Source: Saprolegnia diclina VS20
Taxonomy: Eukaryota; Oomycota; Saprolegniomycetes; Saprolegniales; Saprolegniaceae
Length of the DNA stretch: 37,796 bases
Direction of reading: 5' to 3'
NCBI RefSeq assembly: GCF_000281045.1
Contig: NW_008246142.1
Location: 165,772-203,567 of the forward strand
Under the pieces are notes generated by a model, which saw only the letters and a program-made list of their open reading frames with translations, made no database searches and was not told the origin of the DNA. Position 1 is the stretch's first letter. Each line of letters begins with the position of its first letter. Positions 30,229-37,796 of the stretch are shown in pieces. The position numbers and the translations under genes were made by a program.

Positions 30229-30745
30229 GGCGCCGCTTCGCCCGACCGAAGATACGGTCGCTGGAAACCGTGGCTTCCGATTGGCCGCACCAAGGTGTCG
30301 TTATAACGCGTCACGGCTTCGAGACGTGTTAGAACGTGTTAGATGTCGCAGGCTGGAACCATCATGGCGGCGTCGAACGAAGCCTTCGCAACCACGGACA
30401 GTCCAGTATGCAGCGACAGCATCACGACCTTTGACGCACTTGCTTGCCAAAGAGAGCTTCAACGTCGGCGGCTTGACGACTTGGGGTAGAGCGGTAGCGT
30501 TGGCGGACTAGTTGAGCTACAGGTCCCAGTCGTCATGCGATGGTTCTGGAGCAAAGTCGTGTTTACGCTCCTCATGTGTGCGAGCCAAAGGCTTGGTCCT
30601 ACCGCTTGGCTGCTGTCCACGTCCTTAGTTGGCCGATTGACTTCGCAGCGAGCAACACATCATCTAGCGCATTGTTGACAGAGAAGCATGTCAAGCAAGC
30701 AACGTCACGGGTTGATTCTATAAACTCTAATGGGGTCACGGGCAC
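30229..30745. other. Intergenic, no supported gene
   Basis: This 517-bp stretch upstream of B9D2 and downstream of CMC2 has no frame with family motifs. It should hold the B9D2 promoter. Confidence 0.4.
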
Positions 30746-31047
30746 TTAGGCCGACGACGCCGCCTTCCGACGCTCGTCTTTGTCTTCCTCGTAGATCTTG
30801 TTGAACTTGCGCGCCTTCTCGAGGTTGATCTTACGGCGGTGGTGGGTCTCCTTGGCAAAGCACTGGTTCAAGGCGGCCTTGATGTCGTTGCAGGCGCCGC
30901 CGAACTTGAGAAACGGGTTCTCTTCATGGCAGATGCGCAGCGCATCGACAATCTAGCAGCGTCCATCCATGAGGCTCGGCGGCTCCAACTACGATCTGAT
31001 CGTACCTCTTGGCACTCGGGGTGCGGGCGGTCCAGCGACGAGTGCAT
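30746..31047 (-). CDS. CMC2: CMC2-like twin CX9C mitochondrial protein (COX biogenesis)
   Basis: A small intermembrane-space protein of 82 aa used in cytochrome c oxidase biogenesis. Exon 1 (31047-31006) encodes 14 residues, MHSSLDRPHPECQE; exon 2 is 30952-30746. The protein has twin CX9C motifs: Cys12-x9-Cys22 and Cys35-x9-Cys45 (ACNDIKAALNQC), with FLKFGG between, as in human CMC2. The first Cys pair is split by the 53-nt intron, so exon 2 alone would miss the fold. The MH.DL.PH-like start and Lys/Arg-rich tail also fit. Import would be through the Mia40 disulfide relay. Confidence 0.92.
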
Positions 31048-31368
31048 CTTGGAAGGTTCTTTGTCACGTTGGCTTTTCCACACTGACCGTCTGCGATTGG
31101 CCCGAAACCCGACAGCGAGATATAACCAATCACACGGGCGCCTGCCACTTCTGCATTTGTGATTGGTAGAAATGCGCGCCAGCGGCCGTGGATTGGTCCA
31201 AATGACCACGATCTCGCGATCCTGCGCGACGAGCACGTGTAATCACACGGATGACGGCGTGGCGCCGCGCCGATGGCCACCGACGCAGCCACCGACGCAG
31301 CTAGTACTGGTGTCCATGGCCACCGACGACGTCAGCTTAACACCGTTTCAAAACTGACCTTTCGCAGG
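31048..31368. promoter_or_regulatory. Divergent promoter with CCAAT boxes, CMC2 / two-TM protein
   Basis: This region between divergent starts carries ATTGG at 31096-31100, CCAAT at 31126-31130, ATTGG at 31162-31166 and ATTGG at 31192-31196. Four boxes in about 100 bp suggest a bidirectional NF-Y-type promoter. A 12-bp direct duplication (gccaccgacgca) lies at about 31275-31300, near an alternative upstream ATG at 31273. Confidence 0.5.
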
Positions 31369-31918
31369 ATGGCGACGACTCTGGCACCGGCCGCCGTAGC
31401 TGGCGACGATTGGATTGACGAAGCGAGCTGCTCCGAGTCGGACAACGAGGCCAACGTCCTCGACGTCGACGTCTTGCGTGCACCGGCGCCGACCAAGCAG
31501 CGACGCGTGGGCCGTTTCTGGTCGAAGAAACCAACCAAGTCGACGACGACGAGTACCAAGGCGGCACGGCCAGCGACGCTACCCCGCGGACGCTACCGCA
31601 TGGAGATGGTGGCGACGCCCGAGCCGCACGTACCGTGGGTGCGGCGCTTCTACACGTCCGACTTTTTCGACCTAGTACTCGTGCTCCTCTTCTGGGCGGC
31701 GATTGGCGTCGGCATCTACTACCTGCAGATTGAAGTGCCCGACGAGTACAAGACCGTACGACTAACTAAACACATGCAGCCTAGTACATCATGCTGCGTA
31801 GGTTGTGACGGTCGCTGTCGCCCTCACGATGCTGCCGCTCGCCATGTACGCCATCTTGCACGTCTACGAGCTGCGTCTTCGGCGAGCGCGGCGCTTCGTC
31901 AAGGTCTCGACCGACTAA
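31369..31918 (+). CDS. Two-TM membrane protein of unknown function
   Basis: Exons 31369-31755 and 31802-31918 (46-nt intron) give 167 aa. The N-terminal half is polar with an acidic patch and a basic, Thr-rich stretch. The first TM segment is FFDLVLVLLFWAAIGVGIYY near residues 101-120. The second, VVTVAVALTMLPLAMYAIL, starts exon 2 and is followed by a basic Arg-rich tail. I do not recognise a family. An in-frame ATG at 31273 would add 32 residues partly made of a short repeat, so I prefer 31369. The stop lies 155 bp from the convergent glycosyltransferase-like gene. Confidence 0.72.
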
Positions 31919-32073
31919 GCGCTCATCCTGTATAGTGCGCTTGGAAACTAGGAACTTCAATCACGTTCGTTTGTGATTGGGCCGTCGACACAGCGCAACG
32001 CCGGAACAGTGAATCACGGTGCATGGACACACCCGCACCACCACTTCTACTATCGTCGAGTCTTTCTAGCAAC

Positions 32074-34927
32074 TTAGACGGTCGACTGATGGCCAACGCG
32101 AATAATGGCGTCGCCGCGCGGCGAGACGAGTTGCAGCTGCTTGTTGCGGTTGTAGCCTGCGCGACACGCATCGCGTCTTGCGTCTTCCAGCAGCGCATTG
32201 AACGTCTTGATGCCCGTGCAAATGCCGTACGTGTGGCGCATGACAGCGTCGTCCTTCGTCGCGAGCGCCTGCGCCCACACCTCGGCGCCGGGCTCGCTGA
32301 GGAGCCACATGTCGCACGCAAAGACGTTGTCGGGCAAGAGCGTCGCGTCAAAGCGCCACTGCTCGTGCACAAACCCTTGGGCGCGGAGGAACCAAGGCGC
32401 GGGCCCGGGGACGAGGAGCTTGTCCGCGCACGGGTTTTCGAGCTTGTGCTTGGTCGTGAAGCTGTTGACCTTGATGCGCGCGGTCGCAAAGAGCCACTCG
32501 GGGCCGCTCGACGCCGCGTCCAAGAGGAGGTTGTCCAGGCGCAAGACGTCAATCGTATGTTTCCGGAGCGCGAGGTTGAGCCCCGCGGCCGACGCGACAC
32601 CACCGGCGCCCGGCTGGCGCTTGACGTACGCGGCAGCGAGCGAGGTTGCATCGTTGATGATCGTCTTGAGCGTCTTCATCGTCACAACGTACGGAAACCC
32701 AATGTTGAGCTGCTCGGCGGGATCCGAGACCTTGCAGTCGGGACAGAGCGCGGCAGCGTCCGCGGCCGAGAGCTGCAAGTGCGCGTTCTGGTTCTGCGCC
32801 AGCACAATGTTGTCCTTGACGGTAAAGCCGCCGAGCTGCTTGGTTGCTGTCGCAGCGCCCACCGTGTTGAGGAAGACGGGCTTGGCCTGCTTGAAGCCGT
32901 TGAGGACCTCGAACAGCGTCTCGTCTTGCTCTTCCGGGTCCATCCTAGAATCGACCATGAGGACCTCGAGGTATGCAGATCGCAAGAGACGTACGCCAGC
33001 GTTGAGACAATTGGAATGTCCCCGTCCGGTTGGAACGCGCGCAAAAACACAAAGTCGGACGCGAGAAGCACCACGATCGCATCGGCGGCGAGCGGCACGT
33101 TGGACTTGGCGAGCCAGTCGTCGAACGCATTGATAGTCGTCATGGGCGTTGGGATAAAGTGCACAGTCATGGCGCGTGCCGTACGCGTGCGTACCTAATG
33201 CCACGTGGCACTCAGAACTTGGAGGCATGGAAAAGTATATGTACCTGCGCCACTTGCTCTGCGGTCGTGCAGCCCGAAACAAGGCGCGTGAGTTGACCGG
33301 GTTGCTGGACGCGCGCAAACGACTGCGAAAGCAAGTCGGCAGTCACATGGTCCGACGCCGCGCAGCCCGACGCAAAGACAAAGTGGAGCGCATCGTGGTG
33401 CGTCGGCTACATCGAATCATATCAATCTATCGAGTCGAAAACCGAGCAATAGGGAAAAGCGTACTGTCGCGGGCTCGTTGCCGCTGAGGTGCGCGGCCTT
33501 GGAAATGGCTGACGAGAGAGGATTCTCAGGAAGAAGCGAAAGCCGCGCGTTCTCATTGTAGCCTGCCTTGCAGCTGCGGCGCTTGTGGTCGAGCGCGGCG
33601 CGGTTGTACGCGCTATAGGCGGCGGCGACGGCGACCGTGTGGCGCGTCCGAAGGATCGTCGAGAGGCCTTCCCACCCAAAGGTGTTTTGTGCATAGTACC
33701 ACATGGAGAGCGGGAGCGGCTCGAGGAGCCACGCGTTGCAGTCGAAAAAGTCGAGTGGCACGAGCGTGTCGATCATGTTGAAGCCCTTCCCGCCGGCCCA
33801 GAGCGGCAAGCTGAGCGTCGCCGTGCGCAGCGAGAACGGGTAGATCGGGTACTCCTACGCTCGACGCCTACGAGTCAATACCATATAGAAAGAGACCAAA
33901 TGTACCGGCAACGACGGCGAAATGGTCGCGTTCGCAGGGTTGTATCGCGTCACGTCGACAAAGTTCCAGTTCTCCGCAAACGAGTTGTAGCGCGAGAGGC
34001 GGAGGCTGCCCGTGACGCCGTGGCGCAAGTCGACTTCGGCGCTCGCGAGGGCGTACGCCAAGTGCTTGTGCTTGGCATCGAGCTGCGGCGCGATCGCGAC
34101 GACGCGGTCAAACACGGGACCAATGTGCTTGGCGTGGAGCACGAGCGGCGCGTGCACTGCAAAGTCGCGCCAGTCCTCGACCTGCAGCGCCTTGGAAGAG
34201 ACGCCCACCGCCTTCTCGAGGAGCTCGACGGGCATGATCTTGGCCGGCTCGTCGGCGTCGTACCAAGCGGCATCCTACAAGTGCGATGTCGGCGACGGAA
34301 GATAGCAATTAGAAGACATACCTGGGCGACAGCGGTCGGGTTCTCAATCGTGTTGGCGCCGGCGAGCAAGGTCGGCAGGTCGAGCGACCGCGTAAAGATC
34401 GTGTCGACCTCAAAGATCGCGACAAATTCGTTGGGCGGCAACGTCACCGTGTCGAGCCTACGCGCTTGCCTCAGCGCACGGCATGCAGATATGCAAGCGG
34501 TCTACCATGCGAGAAGCGCGGTCGGGTTGAGCTCCTTGGCGGTCGAGCCCTTGACGGCAGTCGCGTGAAAGTACGTGACGTTGTACGGATTGGCCTTGCT
34601 CGAGATCCCATGGTACTCGGGCGACCCGCAGTTGTGCAGGATATGTGTGACCTGACCCTTGTAGCCGACGTCGCGGAGCGTAAAGGCAAACACTTTGGCG
34701 CGGACCACGTCGCGCTTGGCGCACGTCGACGTGAAGACGAGGTGCGGGATCTCGGCCGTCGCCTTGTGGTAGCCGCCGCTGGTATGGTGGCGCAGCTGCG
34801 ACGTCGACTGGTTCTGGATGTAGAAGGTCGCATTGAGGTAGCCACAGAGCGCGAGGAGCGCGATGCTGCCAAGGATGAAGTAGTGCTTCCCCCAAGCAGC
34901 GCCCTTGGACGGCGCTGGACGACCCAT
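32074..34927 (-). CDS. Type II membrane protein with two tandem glycosyltransferase-like domains
   Basis: Seven exons (34927-34506, 34457-34322, 34274-33906, 33854-33465, 33406-33245, 33194-32995, 32944-32074) total 2550 nt and join in phase into one 849-aa protein. Residues about 14-33 (HYFILGSIALLALCGYLNA) form a signal anchor, suggesting a Golgi/ER luminal enzyme. Domain 1 (~60-430) starts IPHLVFTSTCAKRDVVRAKV and has VAIFEVDTIFTRSLD (EVD at 157-159). Domain 2 (~440-849) starts HHDALHFVFASGCAASDHV and has IVVLLASDFVFLRAF (ASD at 538-540). Both end alike: SCKAGYNENARLSLL and ACRAGYNRNKQLQLV. The layout (Cys-containing start strand, segment before a DxD-like site) resembles plant peptidyl Hyp/Ser glycosyltransferases (HPAT/SERGT), but the assignment is distant. 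The DxD-like site is degenerate in both halves. The donor and acceptor are unknown. Confidence 0.72.
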
Positions 34928-34971
34928 TTTGAGAAATGGCGACCAAGCTGCCGAAATCTTGGTCCTTTGCA

Positions 34972-35038
34972 CCAATCACCGCGTGACATGCATCCTTTTG
35001 TACCAATCCGACGCCGATCGCCTGCATTATTGGCCAAT
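34972..35038 (-). promoter_or_regulatory. Three CCAAT boxes upstream of the tandem GT gene
   Basis: CCAAT occurs at 34972-34976, 35003-35007 and 35034-35038, spaced 31 bases each, just 45-111 bp upstream of the minus-strand ATG at 34927. The regular spacing of about three helical turns is notable. NF-Y-type function is inferred. Confidence 0.55.
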
Positions 35039-36052
35039 CGCACGCGACCCACCTCTGGAAGGAGGGCATACGTGGCATCTATGTCGCCGATGTTGGGCAA
35101 GTCCCGATCGGCGCAGTCGACAGAACCCAATTCAAGCGGCGAGAGGAAGCGCATGGCTCGTAGCTCGGAGCGATGTCTTCTGAACTCGACAGGGGCGTCC
35201 CGTAGTGTACGTTCTAGTCATGCTGGGTACGAATGTGACTTGTACTTCCGCTGGTGAACGTGACACTGCAGCAAGCTACGCCTACCGCAAGTCGACACTG
35301 CCCTAGAACAGAGGCCTAGCGATGCACAGTGCAACGCCGTCTACAGCTCGGCTATAGGCTCTGCGAGGAGACATGCCCGTGGCGGTGCTGCCTCTTCTCT
35401 GGCTATCAAAGATGCGTGCTTGGTGCGATGCTCAAGCGCCGTCGTCTTTACGCGATCTTGTGTTGGGTGCTTGCACTGCTGTAGCTTCTTGGGTACCCGA
35501 CGCTTGCATTACCGAGCCACATCCTCCGCGCTACCTGCACTGTACAACGGCATGACCTCGGAAGCAGCTACTTGAGGTCGTCGACCCCTCATTGCACCGC
35601 CGCTTCTTTCTTCCGCAGGCCCTCGTGGATGTCGCAGCGCCGGATAGTCGCGTCCGGTCCGTGGAAAATGAGTGACGTTAGTCGCTCTGTGAGTGACGCG
35701 CGCGAGTCACACTCGTCGCCTCTACACACGCACGTAGCGATCGTGTTCGCCGCGGCCACGTGGGGCCTCGGACGCACAGCGCGTCATGGCCGCCAAAAGA
35801 GTGCCGCGCCCGACTGCGTCGCGGCCCTTTCGCGCCGACCGCGCCGATGGCCATGGCGTGGCGCGCTGTCACGACTGTGAGTATCGCGGCGTTGGCGCGT
35901 CTGATTGGTCAAAATAGCGAGGTTTACCGAGAGGCGGTCCGGCGCTTTCGAACGATTGAGCGTCCTCGTCCGATTAAGTGCGCTATAACCCCGCACCTGA
36001 CGTGTGTCTATAGCGCACTTAGCCGATATTTTCGCACCTTCGCCGTGCGACT
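35039..36052. other. Intergenic, 1 kb, short uncertain ORFs
   Basis: No secure gene. A minus-strand frame at 35589-35777 (ending TIRRCDIHEGLRKKEAAVQ) reads somewhat like protein and could be an exon of a small unknown gene. A plus-strand frame at 35373-35555 has a hydrophobic start but no motif. An ATTGG box lies at 35904-35908 and a 13-bp inverted repeat at 35975-36021, both upstream of the PX-OTU gene. Confidence 0.35.
35975..36021 (+). repeat. 13-bp perfect inverted repeat before the PX-OTU gene
   Basis: The arms taagtgcgctata (35975-35987) and tatagcgcactta (36009-36021) are exact reverse complements with a 21-base loop. The second arm ends 31 bp before the ATG at 36053. It could be a stem-loop in the 5' UTR or a dimeric operator-like site. 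Confidence 0.65.
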
Positions 36053-37709
36053 ATGGATGTTTGTATGCATGCCCTATCAGACGGGCCGGATTCGATGGAA
36101 ACGCTTCCCTCGCTCAGAGCTTATTTATCGCGAGACTTTGCCATGCACAGCGACGAGATCGACGCTTCCAAGCCGTATGCATGCGACGTGACGGTCGAGG
36201 ACGTGCGCATCACGACCAAGGCCGAGTACCAAGTGGTCGTGCGCGTGAGCTTCTTCTCAGAGCGGACGCGGTCCCGCTGCACGAGCACATGGAGTGTGTG
36301 GCGCACCTTCTCGATGTTCCGGTCGCTCGACCAGCAGCTCCGGAAGCGCAATGCAAACCACATGAAGGGCATCAAGTTTCCGTCACTGCACCGGCGCCGA
36401 ACGTTCTTCCGCACGCATTTGCAGCCGTCGTTCCTGGACGCGCGCCGCGTCGAGCTCGAGGCGTACATGAAGCTCGTGGTGCAGTCGCCCGACGTCGTTG
36501 CGTTCCACGTCACATCGATCGAGTCGCAGTCGCTCAAAACGTTTGTCGCCTACGTCAATGGCTTTGGCCAAAACATCACGGAACAGCCGCGCTCTGCCGA
36601 TGGTAGGGCCGGCGGCGGCATGTTCCAGCGCCCTAAACCCAACGTAGCCTCGATGAGCCTCTCGGCCAACTACCGCTGGTCGGGCACGGGCTTCCTCGGT
36701 GGGAACCAGCTCAAGCCCGACATGAACCGCGCGAACGACTCGTTCGTGCCCATCAACCCGCAGCAGTTCAACCAGAGCTTCATGCAGCGCCAGAGCATTG
36801 CCGGCGCGTCCGCGGGCTTTGTCCCGCCGCCCTCGGCGCGGTCGTCGGTCGGTGGTACCAGCGCCGCGCCATTGATTGCAGCGCTCGAGTCGGCCCGCGC
36901 CAACGACAGCTTGCACAAGGTGCCCGAAGACCCGAATGAAAAGTACGTCATTCGTCTTCAACATAACTCTGACTCATCTGTCGACTAGGTTGACGGCCGT
37001 AACTGTGCCCGTGCACGTCAACCCGATCGTCGAGAAGGAGCGCGGCAAGATGGAACTCGAGCTTCGCGCCGCGGGGCTGCAAGGCGTGGGCATGCCGCCG
37101 GACGGGTCGTGCTTCCTCCACTGCCTCGTCTACGAGCTCTTCCCGATGAAATGGGAGTGCTTTCTCGAGTACCCGGCCAACATGTCGATGGTCAACGTCG
37201 GGTCGGCGGACGGCGTCGCGCCGCGCCGCATGGCGGCTGCCGCCAAGATGCGCACAGAGCTGAGTCTCTTCGCCCTCGAGCACGTTGACGCGCTCAGTGC
37301 GTTCCTCATGACGCCGGTCAACGAGCTCAAGACGCGCTACCAAACGTTTGGCGACTGCATCGACGAACAGGCGACCGTTGCCGAGCTCTACGCCGCCGCC
37401 ACGATGTTGAACCTCGAGATCGTTCTGATCACGAACGACACGGCCTTCCAAATCGACCCGGTGCTGCCCGTGCCCGACGTGCCATCAGTCCGCGAGGCCG
37501 GCAGCAGCCGCCACACGGTCACGCTCGGCTACATGACGCCAACGCCCGAGAACGGCGGCCATTACATTGGCACGCGCTCGATCCAACTTACAAGCAACTC
37601 GTTTGCCGGCGGCTTCTTCTCCAACTCAGCGCGGAATTCGTCGGTCGCAAGCCGCCTCAGTGCGCAGCGGGCGTCATTGCAGCCGCACCCGCCGCTAACC
37701 GCAGCCTAA
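36053..37709 (+). CDS. PX domain - OTU cysteine deubiquitinase fusion
   Basis: Exons 36053-36942 and 36989-37709 (46-nt intron) give 536 aa. The N-terminal PX domain, about residues 35-165 (WRTFSMFRSLDQQLRKRNAN, FPSLHRRRTFF, RRVELEAYMKLVVQSPDV), should bind phosphoinositides and place the protein on endosomal membranes. A Gly/Ser/Pro/Asn-rich linker follows. The C-terminal OTU domain has the catalytic Asp-Gly-x-Cys motif MPPDGSCFLHCLVYELF, the central IDEQATVAELYAAATMLNLE, and the C-terminal His motif NGGHYIGT. Catalytic Asp, Cys and His are all visible, so activity is plausible. The tail is Ser/Asn-rich. Known PX proteins and OTU proteases rarely share one chain, so this architecture may be lineage-specific. 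The PX call is less certain than OTU. Confidence 0.85.
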
Positions 37710-37796
37710 GCCGCGGTATCGACTCGACAGTTGTCCACCCATAAATCCTCTTATTATCACGCGCCATCAACGTCTTCCCCTATGCCCATGTACCAC

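Noticed and set aside
32023-33198. Long plus-strand open frame (391 codons) opposite the glycosyltransferase exons
   Set aside because: It is the shadow of exon 32944-32074 and its neighbours; the minus strand has conserved motifs and consistent splicing.
33407-33464. Stop after FRLDRLI suggesting two separate glycosyltransferase genes
   Set aside because: The stop lies inside a 58-nt intron with usual ends, the halves join in phase, and the second half has no own start or anchor.
1-37796. tRNA, rRNA, CRISPR array or bacterial operon structure
   Set aside because: I looked for T-loop/B-box-like sequence, conserved rRNA segments and regularly spaced repeats and saw none; introns and gene content are eukaryotic.

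Overview
This is a window of eukaryotic nuclear DNA. It is gene-dense, GC-rich in coding parts, and carries many very short spliceosomal introns, mostly about 45-58 nt with GT...TAG boundaries. The gene set includes a ciliary transition-zone protein (B9D2), a kinesin-3 with an FHA domain, an ASPM-type spindle protein, Sm protein G, SDHC, CMC2, profilin, a small HSF-type factor and a PX-OTU fusion. Together with the intron size and GC-rich codon use this suggests a flagellated stramenopile, most likely a saprolegnialean oomycete (Aphanomyces/Saprolegnia/Achlya-like). The organism is an inference. No rRNA, tRNA, CRISPR array or intact transposon was recognised. All exon models were built by hand; they join in phase, and the coding lengths of the complete models are exact multiples of three.

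Layout. 1-1.2 kb: AT-richer DNA with degenerate repeats. 1.2-2.9 kb (-): CHAT-domain (caspase-like) gene with an unresolved 3' end. 3.8-7.9 kb (-): kinesin-3/FHA gene in 18 exons. 8.5-14.3 kb (+): ASPM homologue in 4 exons, divergent from the kinesin. 14.9-15.2 kb (-): RNase kappa/V-ATPase f-like. 15.8-16.4 kb (+): HSF-type factor. 16.46-16.69 kb (-): SmG. 17.1-18.4 kb: two nearly identical RidA genes facing each other. 19.1-20.7 kb (+): GABA aminotransferase. 21.2-25.8 kb: four small thioredoxin genes, including an inverted identical pair broken by a 122-base N gap, around a 2.5 kb gene-poor stretch. 26.0-26.5 kb (+): TrmL-type tRNA methyltransferase. 27.9-28.4 kb (+): SDHC. 29.0-29.5 kb (+): profilin-like. 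29.6-30.2 kb (-): B9D2. 30.7-31.0 kb (-): CMC2. 31.4-31.9 kb (+): two-TM protein. 32.1-34.9 kb (-): one 849-residue membrane-anchored protein with two tandem glycosyltransferase-like domains. 36.1-37.7 kb (+): PX-OTU protein.

The genes form no single pathway. Small themes exist: mitochondrion (SDHC, CMC2, GABA aminotransferase, one RidA), microtubule/spindle/cilium (kinesin, ASPM, B9D2) and redox (thioredoxins). Many genes lie head-to-head, and several intergenic regions carry CCAAT/ATTGG boxes. The most notable observations are the two young inverted gene duplications, a thioredoxin whose active-site Trp is Gly, the tandem glycosyltransferase fusion, the PX-OTU fusion, the CHAT protease-like gene, and a strong local preference for GTAC donors and TAG acceptors.
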